A stretch of 64,000 nt of DNA from Artemisia argyi (taxonomy: Eukaryota; Streptophyta; Magnoliopsida; Asterales; Asteraceae), in NCBI GenBank assembly GCA_030686995.1, contig CM060686.1:72148819-72212818 (forward strand), read 5' to 3'. Made by a program: the position numbers and the translations under genes. Of the stretch, positions 10,156 to 18,906 are shown one piece after another. The notes under the pieces were generated by a model. That model was not told the origin of the DNA. It worked only from the letters and a program-made list of their open reading frames with translations, and did not search any database. Every line of letters begins with the position of its first letter. The stretch's first letter is position 1.

Positions 10156-13100
10156 GCACATCCTTTGAAAAGTACTGAAGTTGGCATCTTTGATAGTGGT
10201 TGTTCTAGAAGTATGTCTGGGAACAAGGATAAGATGCATGATTTTGAGCCCATTGAAGGAGGTGGCACTGTAACCTTTGGTGGTGGAAATGGCAAAATAA
10301 CAGGGAAAGGAACCATAAAGACTCCCTTGTTAGACTTTGAAAATGTTTACTATGTGGAGGAACTGGGGAATTTTAATCTTATCTCAGTATCACAAACTTG
10401 TGACTCTAAGCATAAGGTTTTCTTTTCTGAAGATGAGTGTCTTGTACTTTCCAAGGACTTCAAACTCCCAGCAGACACAACTGTATTGCTGAGAGTTCCT
10501 AGAACCTTCAACTTATACACATTCAATCTGAATGATGTTCAGCCTGAAGGTGATCTAACATGTTTGGTTGCCAAAGCTTCCCTGGATGAATCTAATAAAT
10601 GGCATAGAAGAATGGCACATGTGAATTACAAGACCATCAACAAGTTATCAAAACTTGGTCTTGTTCAGGGCCTTCCTTCTAAACTCTTCACCAATGAACA
10701 CAACTGTATTGCTTGCAACAAGGGAAAGCAACACAGAGCCTCCTACAAAATAGTCCAAGCAGTGAGCTCCATTTCAGAACCTCTTCAGTTGCTGCACATG
10801 GATCTCTTTGGTCCAACCCCCATTAGAAGTATTGATCACAAGTACTTCTGCCTGGTTATTACAGATGATTATAGCAGGTTTTGATGGGTGTTCTTTCTCA
10901 AAACTAAGGATGAAACAACTCCAATTCTGAAAGAATTCATTATCTTAGTTGAGAACCAGCTGAATAAAAAGGTTAAGGGAATCAGGTGTGACAATGGTAC
11001 AGAATTCAAAAATGTTGTATTTATAGAATTCTGTAAGTCTAAAGGGATTAGAAGGGACTATAGTACTCCAAGAACTTCACAACAAAATGGGGTTGCTGAA
11101 AGGAAAAATAGAACCCTCATTGAGGCAGCAAGATCAATGCTTGCAGACTCCAAACTACCCACCATGTTTTGGACTGAAGCAGTAGGTACTGCATGTCATG
11201 TCTTGAACAGGGTATCCATCACTAGACTTCATGTCAAGACACCTTATGAACTTCTCACTGGGAAAGTTCCACACATCCGTTACCTTAAGCCTTTTGGATG
11301 CAAAGTGACTATTCTGAATACTGCTGATATACTGGGTAAATTTGATGGGAAAGCTGATGAAGGTTATATAGTTGGGTACTCAGCTCATAGCAAGGCCTAT
11401 AGGGTTTATAATCTGAATGCCAAAAGGATTGAAGAGACCCTTAATCTGAGATTTCTTGAAGATCAGCCTAATATTCAGGGTCAAGGCCATTCTTGGTATT
11501 TTGACCTAGACTATTTGACTGACTATTTGGGTTATACTAGGCATGCTTCTAATCCTGATGCAGGTACCAAAGATTCAAGTTCTAACCCTGCAGGTTCCAT
11601 GGATGATGACTCAGAATGTGAGTCTGAGCCAGAAGAGAATACTTTTGTTGTACCATCTTTTCCACCTAACCATTTTGTAGGTAATCACTCTGCTGCTGAA
11701 CAAGATGATGAGTCACATTATGCAGAAGATCTTGCAAGATTGCAGAAGCAGGAACATGCTGCTACTAAGGAAGCTCAGAAAATCAATGACAAGATTACAC
11801 AAGAGACTGAGGCTATCCTACATCAGTCAGCACAAGCAGTCAGTGGAAACAAGGATACTGCTGAAGGCACACCTCTTCCCACTGACAATGTCAAAGATGC
11901 TGATTCTGCTGAAGTTCATTCTGCTGATTCTACTGAAGTCTCTACCGATTTTGATAAGCCCTTTACCAGATTTCCTAGTCCTTCTGACCTTGGAAATTAT
12001 CAACCAATGCCTGGTTTGTTTAACTCAGCCTCTTATGACACTGAGTTTGAGCCTACACTCACCAACATTGATGCCACCATTGATGTTCCACCTACAGCTA
12101 CCAAACGGATTCACAATGCTCATCCCCTATCCAAGATTATTGGTGATCCTAAAGACCCTGTTCGAACTAGAAGCACTGTCAAGAATACCAAATATGGAGA
12201 AGTTGCTTTTATCTCTTATGTCTACAATCAAAAGAGGAACAATTACACAGACTTCAAACATTGTTTGTTTGCATGCTTTCTTTCTCAAATTGAACCAACT
12301 AGTGTTCCTCAAGCACTGGCTGATTCAAGTTGGCTTGAGGCAATGCAAGAGGAGATGCTGCAGTTTAAGAATCAGCAGGTTTGGATTTTAGTTCCTCTTC
12401 CTGATGGTAAGTATGCCATTGGGACAAAATGGATTCTGAAGAAAAAAAGAGATGCCAGGGGTATTGTGGTGAAGAACAAAGCAAGACTAGTGGCTCAAGG
12501 TTTTAGACAAGAGGAAGGCATTGACTATGATGAGGTCTTTGCACCAGTGGCTAGAGTTGAAGCCATACGGATATTTTTGGCCTATGCCTCTTATATGGGC
12601 TTTATGGTTTATCAGATGGATGTGAAAGGTGCTTTCTTGTATGGAGAGATTGAAGAGGAGGTTTATGTGACTCAACCCAAAGGATTTGAAGACCCTGATC
12701 ATCCTGAGTATGTCTACAAAGTTGTCAAAGCTCTCTATGGACTGCATCAAGCTCCCAGAGCTTGGTATGCTAGACTCTCCACATTTCTGCTGCAGAATGG
12801 CTACAGAAGAGGTGCCATTGATAAGACCTTGTTTCTCAAGAAAGATTCTAGGGATATTATTCTTGTGCAGGTGTATGTGGATGATATTATCTTTGGTTCT
12901 ACCAAAGAAGCCTGGTGTAGAGAGTTTGAGGATTTGATGAAGGGAGAATTGCAGATGAGTGCCATGGGAGAACTCACTTTCTTTCTGGGTTTGCAAGTTC
13001 AGCAGAAACCTGATGGTATTTTTATACATCAGGAGAAATATGTAAAAGATATGTTGTCCAAGTTTGCTATGGAAAATGTCAGGACTGCCACAACTCCATA

Positions 13101-13815
13101 TGAGGCTCCTAAACCAAAGAACAATCTTAATCCTGATCTTCCTGTGAATGTTCATTTATACAGGTCTATGATTGGTTCTTTGATGTACTTGACTGCCTCA
13201 AGACCTGATATCACATTTGCTGTGAGTGCATGTTCAAGACACCAAGTCACTCCACTTACCTCTCATATGAATGCTGTCAAGAAGATTTTTAAGTATCTTA
13301 AAGGCCAACCACACTTAGGTCTTTGGTATCCCAAAGAGTCTCCATTTCAGCTAGCAGCTTATAGTGATAGTGACTATGCTGGTGCCAATTTGGATAGAAG
13401 ATCCACAACTGGAGGTTGTCAATTTCTTGGTAGAAGACTGATTTCTTGGCAATGCAAGAAACAGACCATTGTTGCTACCTCTACTACTGAAGCAGAGTAT
13501 GTTGCTGCTGCCAATTGTTGTGGTCAGGTTCTATGGATTCAGAATCAATTACTGGATTATGGGTATAACTTCATGAATACTACCATTTTCATTGACAATC
13601 AAAGTACCATTTGTATTGTTAAAAATCCAGTTTTTCATAATAGAACCAAACATATTGAAATCAAACATCATTTTATAAGGGATGCTTATGAGAAACATTT
13701 GGTTAAAGTGGTCAAAATTCACACAGATGAAAATGTGGCAGATTTATTAACCAAGGCATTTGATGGACCAAGGTTTCAATATTTGGTGGTCCATATTGGC
13801 ATGTTAAACCCTTAA
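10156..13815 (+). pseudogene. Copia-2 pol: protease, integrase, RT, RNase H, one nonsense codon
   Basis: No ATG at the start; expression probably depends on joining to gag. Protease active site FDSGCSRSMSGN (about 10189-10224); GAG-pre-integrase with WHRRMAHVNY and CIACNKGK; integrase core with LHMDLFGP and TDDYSRF. TGA at 10882-10884 interrupts the integrase before WVFFL, after which the frame continues unchanged. Later motifs are [44 protein letters not shown], the YVDD catalytic box (about 12880-12891) and RNase H (SDSDYAG, STTEAEY). Stop TAA at 13813-13815. All visible catalytic residues are intact apart from the nonsense codon. Confidence 0.88.
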
Positions 13816-13827
13816 ATGCAAAGTTTA

Positions 13828-13872
13828 AGGGGAGGCATAAGCCTCAGGGGAGGCATATGCCTCAGGGGAGGA
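13828..13872 (+). repeat. Three-fold 18-bp polypurine-tract-like repeat after pol
   Basis: AGGGGAGG occurs at 13828, 13846 and 13864, exactly 18 bp apart, separated by the palindrome-like spacers CATAAGCCTC and CATATGCCTC. AGGGGAGG is the kind of purine run used to prime plus-strand DNA in LTR elements. It lies 3 kb before the LTR, directly after the pol stop codon. Confidence 0.7.
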
Positions 13873-14409
13873 TGATGACTGTAAACTTTGGATTACTTGT
13901 ATAGGTTGTATAATAATTTCTGAGTTTTAACAAGTTTTTAACACTAACCCTCTAACAGTTGTGCAAGTTGCTTGGTGTATTTGCTTGTTTGGTGGTTGTT
14001 TTGCAGATGTTCTGAGAATGAAAGTTCCATGATTAATGTCACCAAGAGCTAAAGTCAAAGGAATGTGGTCAATATGCTGAACCTGGTTTCTACTGATCAA
14101 TTAAGTCATGCTGAAGGTCTTACACATTGGATTAATTCAAATAAGATCTTTTCATTCATTCATAGAAACAAGTTACAGCTTACATTCAATGTTGCAATTG
14201 AGATACAATGACCATTTCTAAACTATTGGCTAATCCAGTACTACTAGCTTCTATCACTTATTACAAAATACTTGAGGCTATGACAAGTACAATGAAGAAG
14301 CTGAAGATGAAAATGGAAAAAGAAGAGAAGGAAGAATGAGAAGATGCTCATGAATCAAGGTCAAGAAAATACTCAAGAACCTTGATCCATGGTTACATTC
14401 CTCAGTCAC
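13873..14409 (+). other. Copia-2 non-coding stretch between pol and the antisense ORF
   Basis: About 540 bp with no supported gene. It has a few CTGCTGA-like words and a region rich in GAAGAA near 14290-14350, but nothing else recognisable. Confidence 0.6.
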
Positions 14410-14859
14410 CTACTTCTCCTTCTCCTTTCCCTTACGTATGATCTCAGACCTCTTGATCTGTCCAATATGTTCTTGATGTGGAAGACCAGGTCCTGGAGCA
14501 GGAAGATCCAACACCACATTTTGTGATGTTGGAAGATATGGATACCTAGTACTTGATATTGGTAGGGATCTCTCTGGTGTGGAAGGAGGAAGAAAGGGTG
14601 GATCTTCAGGTTCTTCCTCTGAAGAGTCTTCATCAGAGGTATAGATGAAGGGAGAGACAAGCTCTCTTTCAGCAGGATTGGGTGCATTGCTTGGTTCACC
14701 TTTCAAGTGAGCTTTCCATTGTCTTTCTTGAGCAGCACATCGATTCTCCAATGCTCTTGCAAAGTCAGAACCCTCAAGTCCCCAAGGATATGGTGGTATA
14801 TCCTCTTCTGATGATGAAGAAGAGGAATTTGAATCTGAGGTTTCTGGGTGTGAAGACAT
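14410..14859 (-). CDS. Copia-2 antisense ORF, 149-aa acidic Ser/Pro-rich protein
   Basis: An intact ORF on the strand opposite to gag and pol, starting at ATG 14859. The protein begins with a Ser/Asp/Glu-rich tract, has a Trp-containing core (PPYPWGLEGSDFARALENR, about residues 22-40), then an acidic Pro-rich stretch and a Lys/Arg-rich C-terminus (RKGKEKEK). No known domain is visible. Antisense ORFs between pol and the 3' LTR have been described in large plant LTR elements. The leader upstream (14860-14960) is C/A/T-rich like a plant 5' UTR and has a TATA-like TTATTTAA about 95 bp from the ATG. It could still be a chance ORF, though its position next to a divergent sense ORF argues against that. 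Confidence 0.55.
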   Translation of the reverse strand: MSSHPETSDSNSSSSSSEEDIPPYPWGLEGSDFARALENRCAAQERQWKAHLKGEPSNAPNPAERELVSPFIYTSDEDSSEEEPEDPPFLPPSTPERSLPISSTRYPYLPTSQNVVLDLPAPGPGLPHQEHIGQIKRSEIIRKGKEKEK

Positions 14860-15294
14860 GGGTTGAATGGTGAATTGGGTCTAATTGGAATTAGGGTTTT
14901 GAAAGATAATTAGGGAAAGTTGATGAATGAGATGTGAGATTTGGGGTGATTAAATAAGCTAATTTGAGGAGTTACGATATTAAATGCGAGTTGGGTGGCA
15001 CAGTAAAATCAAGATATTGACCAAAGATATTTTTACCTTTGGTTGATTCTGCTGATAGTTGACTGTGCTTCAGCAGGTTTGACTTTCGTTACTGCTGAAG
15101 AGATAATTTTAAAATTAGAAGTTTTGTCACACTTGGTCAATAAGTTGTTCCGATAATTTTGACCACGATTGGGGAACTTCCAAATTTAACTCACTCTGCA
15201 TATCTTTTCGAATAAAAAATTATTCGCTTATCACTTCACATAAACCCATTATTCTTTGGTGTAATTCATAACCATCTCACACACATTCAGTCAA
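14860..15294. promoter_or_regulatory. Candidate divergent promoter between the antisense and extra sense ORFs of Copia-2
   Basis: 435 bp separating two head-to-head ORFs. It contains a TATA-like TTATTTAA on the minus strand (14951-14958), C/A-rich leader-like sequence before both ATGs, and three CTGCTGA-type words (15049-15055, 15068-15077 inverted, 15092-15099) matching those in the LTR U3 at 6899-6955. The promoter role is inferred. Confidence 0.45.
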
Positions 15295-16944
15295 ATGGCT
15301 CAACTTGAATTGAAGGGCGATCATAACAAATACGCTATTCTAACAAGAAAGAAGGGACATGAAGAATTCGATTTGATGGTGGAGTTTTTACAAAGGTCGA
15401 AGATTCATTATGCTTTGACTTATTGTCCTAATTTGGTGTGTGAATCTCTGGCGAAGCAATTTTGGGCATCTGCTACTAAGAGATCTGCTACAGAGATTGT
15501 AGCTGAAATTGATGGTGTAGAATATGTGGTGACAGAAGGGTTGATAAGGACAAAGCTTCAGTTGGATGATGAAAATGGTGTGTATCATTCCAACACTGCA
15601 GAGATTCTTGCTGGGTTAAGAGAAGCTGGATATCAAAGTACTGATACATCAAAGTGGCACAAGAATCAATTTTGTCCGAAGTGGAGGTATTTGGTGCATC
15701 TGCTGCTTCAATGTATGAGCAACAAGTGTGGTGGATGGAACCAGTTCTCTCTGCAATTGGGTTGTGGTATTGTTTGTCTGTCTAAGGGTGAAACTTATAA
15801 TTTTTCTAAGTTTATTTTTGAAAATATGCTAGAAAACATAGATAAGGAACAACATAAGTTTTTAATGTACCCTAGATTCTTACAGATTATCTTAGACATA
15901 ACCACTGAAGATGTGACCCATATACCCATTAAAAGTCTAGGTTCTAAGTTGTTTGCCTCAATGAAAACAAATTATACTGGGGCACACTACCCTATGCTAA
16001 AAGCAATGTTGCCACAAGGCAATGCTAATGTAGTTGATGGTGATGATGCTGGTAATGTGCCTGCTTCTAATACTGCTGATGATGGTAATCCATCATCTTC
16101 TGGTGTTGCTGCTGATGGTATTCCTTCAGTGGTAATGGAGGAAGCGCCAGCTACAACTACTGAACCTTTACCTGATTCTACTGACTTACCACCACCTACC
16201 CCTGTACACATGTCACCTAGCCCTACCATCTCACCAGTTCAGAATGCTCCATCTGAGCAATTTCATGAGTTTGAAGATGATTTACAGACTCTTGAACCTG
16301 AGCTTAATAGACCACCTTCACCTAGTTCTTTGGGAGAGCAAATTAATGTAGGTTCTCCTAATGTTGTACATGAGTCTGTTTCTCCTACAGGGTTCAATGA
16401 AGCTCCTCATACCACTGAGCAATCATGTGATAGAGCAGAGGACCCTATTACTCTCACATTTGTATATGAATCTCTGGACAGGTATATGAAAATGACTGAA
16501 GATCTCCAGAAAGAACTTGCTGAGACCAAGACTACTCTTGGTAATGAGATTCAAGTTTTGAAAAGCAAAGTCAAAGATTTGGAGACACAGCTGGGTCAGC
16601 AGAAGCAAAGCAAAGATGGATTGGACTCTACTGAAGTGGCAAAGGAGGCAAATTTGGATTCTCTTGAGATTCTAGCTGAAGTTGCTAGACAGTCTCATGT
16701 TCTTCCTCCTAAAGCTGCTGCAGCATCTCAATCTAAACCAATCATACTAGTTCAAAGAAGAAGTACAAGACAGTATTTGGCAAAACAAGCTGCTGAAGCT
16801 TCAAAAGTATCTGGTAATGATAATGATGTGCTGATGACTGAAGCTGTGGATATACTTCAGGAGAAACAATCATTCAGAAGGGTTACTGCTGATCAATCTG
16901 CTGACAAAGGAAATGCGGATAGAGTATTTCCGTGTTTTATGTAA
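15295..16944 (+). CDS. Copia-2 extra sense ORF (549 aa), plant retrotransposon additional protein
   Basis: Start ATG 15295 (MAQLELKGDH). Residues ~20-240 match, from memory, the N-terminal domain of the additional ORF found downstream of pol in large plant Copia elements: AKQFWASA near residues 50-57, FCPKWRYLVHLLLQCMS near 122-138, a conserved NFSKFIFENML, and MYPRFLQIIL. The middle is acidic and Pro/Ser-rich, and residues ~395-440 form a Leu-heptad coiled coil. No clear membrane segment, so the env-like label is not supported. The last codons (DRVFPCFM) are read from LTR sequence because the natural 3' end was deleted, so the true C-terminus is lost. The function of this protein class is unknown. 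Confidence 0.7.
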   Translation: MAQLELKGDHNKYAILTRKKGHEEFDLMVEFLQRSKIHYALTYCPNLVCESLAKQFWASATKRSATEIVAEIDGVEYVVTEGLIRTKLQLDDENGVYHSNTAEILAGLREAGYQSTDTSKWHKNQFCPKWRYLVHLLLQCMSNKCGGWNQFSLQLGCGIVCLSKGETYNFSKFIFENMLENIDKEQHKFLMYPRFLQIILDITTEDVTHIPIKSLGSKLFASMKTNYTGAHYPMLKAMLPQGNANVVDGDDAGNVPASNTADDGNPSSSGVAADGIPSVVMEEAPATTTEPLPDSTDLPPPTPVHMSPSPTISPVQNAPSEQFHEFEDDLQTLEPELNRPPSPSSLGEQINVGSPNVVHESVSPTGFNEAPHTTEQSCDRAEDPITLTFVYESLDRYMKMTEDLQKELAETKTTLGNEIQVLKSKVKDLETQLGQQKQSKDGLDSTEVAKEANLDSLEILAEVARQSHVLPPKAAAASQSKPIILVQRRSTRQYLAKQAAEASKVSGNDNDVLMTEAVDILQEKQSFRRVTADQSADKGNADRVFPCFM

Positions 16945-17271
16945 TGTAGTTTGGATATGCATGAGTTTATTTAGGAAGTGATAATGCATATCTTTTAGAA
17001 CTTTTAGAAGATACGTTTCTTGAGAAACGGTTTAGGGTTCCTTGAGTATAAAAGGAACACACGGTTTATGTATTGGATAACTTTTAGAAAAATCTTATTA
17101 TAATTAAAAGATCCATAGAGGATCAAGAATTCTTAGTATCAAACTTGTGTTTTGTTTCCGCTTTATAAATACAAGTTGCAGGGATTGTCTATTAGTGTGT
17201 TATTGATTACAGTGACATTACTAACGATTCTAGAGTGCTCAAGAAGATCTATCAAGGTCTATAGTTCAACA
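16914..17271 (+). repeat. Copia-2 3' LTR remnant (5' part deleted)
   Basis: Matches 6981-7337 with only a few differences and ends TTCAACA before the AAAAC target duplication. The first ~121 bp of the LTR, the terminal polypurine tract and any 3' UTR are missing. The sense ORF runs straight in. Confidence 0.9.
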
Positions 17272-17276
17272 AAAAC

Positions 17277-17705
17277 CACACAGGGCATCTTCAAAGGCAG
17301 GTGCAAATGCTACAATACCCGAATGTCGAGGCAGCCTATCCTGCAAGCTAGCAAATTGCAATTTAGACGCAAGAAAGACATAATTCAAAGCACCAACTGC
17401 ATAATAGACACCAAGCCCCCTGAATGCGAAGGGTAAGCTTGCCAATCACTAAATCCATATGCAGACGCAGTGACAATACGCTCTAGAGCACAATGAAGAG
17501 CCGCATCAAAAGAACATTAGGCCCGCTCAAAGACTTGGGAGAGCATGTGCGCATAACAAAATATAGTTCGGATATACCTATACACGCTCGAAGAAACAAC
17601 AACTCAAACTAATGGTTATTAATCTTAGCAAGTGTATCGATTTTGGCCATCTCTTCACCACAAGCTCACTACTTTAATCGAGATCTACACTAGCAGGCCC
17701 ACTAA
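17277..17705 (-). pseudogene. LINE-type retroposon pseudogene, 5' segment
   Basis: On the minus strand from 17705 down, pieces recognisable in shifting frames include LSGPASVDLD, AKINNH then FELLFLRACIGISELYF, RIVTASAYGFSDWQ, and FEDALCGFN, which crosses the Copia-2 insertion point into 6859. These match, in order, the region after the RT domain in the plant retroposon family seen at 6189-6859 and 132-344. The remnant begins abruptly next to a (TTA)n run, so it is a 5'-truncated insertion. Confidence 0.7.
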
Positions 17706-17746
17706 GTAATTTATTATTATTGTTATTATTATTATTATTATTATTA
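17706..17746. repeat. (TTA)n microsatellite
   Basis: About 40 bp of TTA repeats with one TTG. It lies between the truncated 5' end of the LINE remnant (left) and a second short piece of the same LINE 3' end (right). Confidence 0.8.
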
Positions 17747-17800
17747 TTACATCATTTTATTAGAAATCTAATATATTTATAAAAATTTAGTGGCAAGCCG
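17747..17800 (-). pseudogene. Second LINE 3'-end fragment
   Basis: 54 bp clearly related to 132-190 (both contain a TTAGAAATYTA core and a GAGATATTATT end). On the minus strand it reads toward the (TAA)n at 17706-17746. It represents another severely 5'-truncated copy. Confidence 0.5.
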
Positions 17801-17860
17801 AGATATTATTATTATTGTTGTTGTTGTTATCGTTATTGTTATTGTTATTATTATTATTTG
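17801..17860. repeat. Imperfect TTA/TTG microsatellite
   Basis: About 60 bp of TTA, TTG and TCG triplets, a third tail-like tract in the same cluster. Confidence 0.7.
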
Positions 17861-18103
17861 CTTTTCATGAATCAATGTTTAAAAAGAACATGCTTAACTA
17901 AAAAAAGTACAGAATCTTAAACTATCGCAAAAGAAAATGCAAGCCTAAATTATTACAAAACGGTAGTATTGGTTCTCATAATTTAATGCATGCATATATA
18001 AAATGTTCATCTGTATTTTTAGAGAACATTAAAATTGAAAGTCCTTAATATGTGCAACACATCATTATTTAAGGCATAAATTTCAATGCTTGCAATCTAT
18101 TAA
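17861..18103. other. A/T-rich intergenic stretch
   Basis: No gene, repeat or regulatory signal recognised. Confidence 0.5.
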
Positions 18104-18112
18104 AAAGTAGAT

Positions 18113-18659
18113 GAGAAAAGTCTAAAATACATTTATGTTGTATGTCAAATGACTGATTTACATCATTTTTCTTTTTTTTGACTCAAAATTCATACCTTCG
18201 TTAGTAACTTTGGAACAAATACATCCATCAGTTAGTAATATCATTTACTATGGACTAACTATGCAAATTATTTTCTGTTATCTCCTAACAAGAGTTAAAA
18301 TATTTGCATCGTTAGTCCTCATTGAGTTAAAATATTTGCATCGTTAGTCCTCTTTGACTATAGAGTTAAAATATTTGCATCGTTAGGACTAACGATGCAA
18401 ATATTTTAACTCTATAGTCAAAGAGGACTAATGATGCAAATATTTTAATTCAATGAGGACTAACGATGCAACTATTTTAACTCTTGTTAGGAGATAACGG
18501 AAAATTATTTGCATCATTAGTTCATAGTAACTGATATTACTAACGGGGGATGTATTTGTTCCAAAGTTACTAACGGAGGGATGAATTTTGAGTAAAAAAA
18601 GAAAAAGATTGTAAATCGGTCATTTGTCATAACACAAAGATGTATTTTAGACTTTTCTC
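18113..18659. mobile_element. Mutator-type hairpin MITE with 9-bp target duplication
   Basis: 547 bp that are almost entirely one long inverted repeat centred near 18390. Termini are GAGAAAAGTCTAAAATACAT and its reverse complement. The flanks carry a perfect 9-bp direct repeat AAAGTAGAT (18104-18112 and 18660-18668). A 9-bp duplication and a GAGA-starting TIR fit the Mutator superfamily. It has no coding capacity. Inside, the element repeats ATTTGCATCGTTAG-type units several times per arm. It ends about 250 bp before the TNL start codon. Confidence 0.85.
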
Positions 18660-18700
18660 AAAGTAGATTAAAAAGTTCAATTCAATTATTATTAACATTT

Positions 18701-18707
18701 TATAAAA
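18701..18707 (+). promoter_or_regulatory. Possible TATA box of the TNL gene
   Basis: TATAAAA, 200 bp upstream of ATG 18907. The only good TATA between the MITE and the start codon, but the region is A/T-rich. Confidence 0.35.
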
Positions 18708-18906
18708 CAAAATGACGGATTTGTTTGGACGGTTGTTGTAGTTTGACTCAAAATTGAAAATTTGTCAGCTCAATTATTGAAAAAAGAAGAGTAAACAATA
18801 AGCAATCACTTTATCCAATATTATTGTATCCTCATTTTCTTTTCATGGTCCAACATTCAACTATCACACCTACCACTTTACTCTTACTCCATTTTGACAA
18901 TTCACA

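Larger units (their letters stand above)
6860..17271 (+). mobile_element. Copia-2: 10.4 kb Copia element with extra sense and antisense ORFs
   Basis: The 5' LTR is 6860-7337, the PBS TGGTATCAGAGC is at 7340-7351 (initiator tRNA-Met type) and the 3' LTR remnant is 16914-17271. A 5-bp target duplication AAAAC lies at 6855-6859 and 17272-17276. Contents in order: gag, probable short intron, pol, triple purine-tract repeat, antisense ORF, sense ORF. Size and extra ORFs resemble the SIRE/Tork-type plant Copia elements. Gag and pol each have one nonsense codon, and the start of the 3' LTR with the terminal polypurine tract is deleted. Where both exist, the LTRs differ by only a few bases. Confidence 0.92.

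Noticed and set aside
15295..16944. Envelope protein label for the extra Copia-2 ORF
   Set aside because: No signal peptide or membrane segment; the ORF is only positionally comparable to env.
17152..17436. 94-aa ORF spanning the end of the Copia-2 LTR and flanking sequence
   Set aside because: Chimeric frame across the insertion junction.
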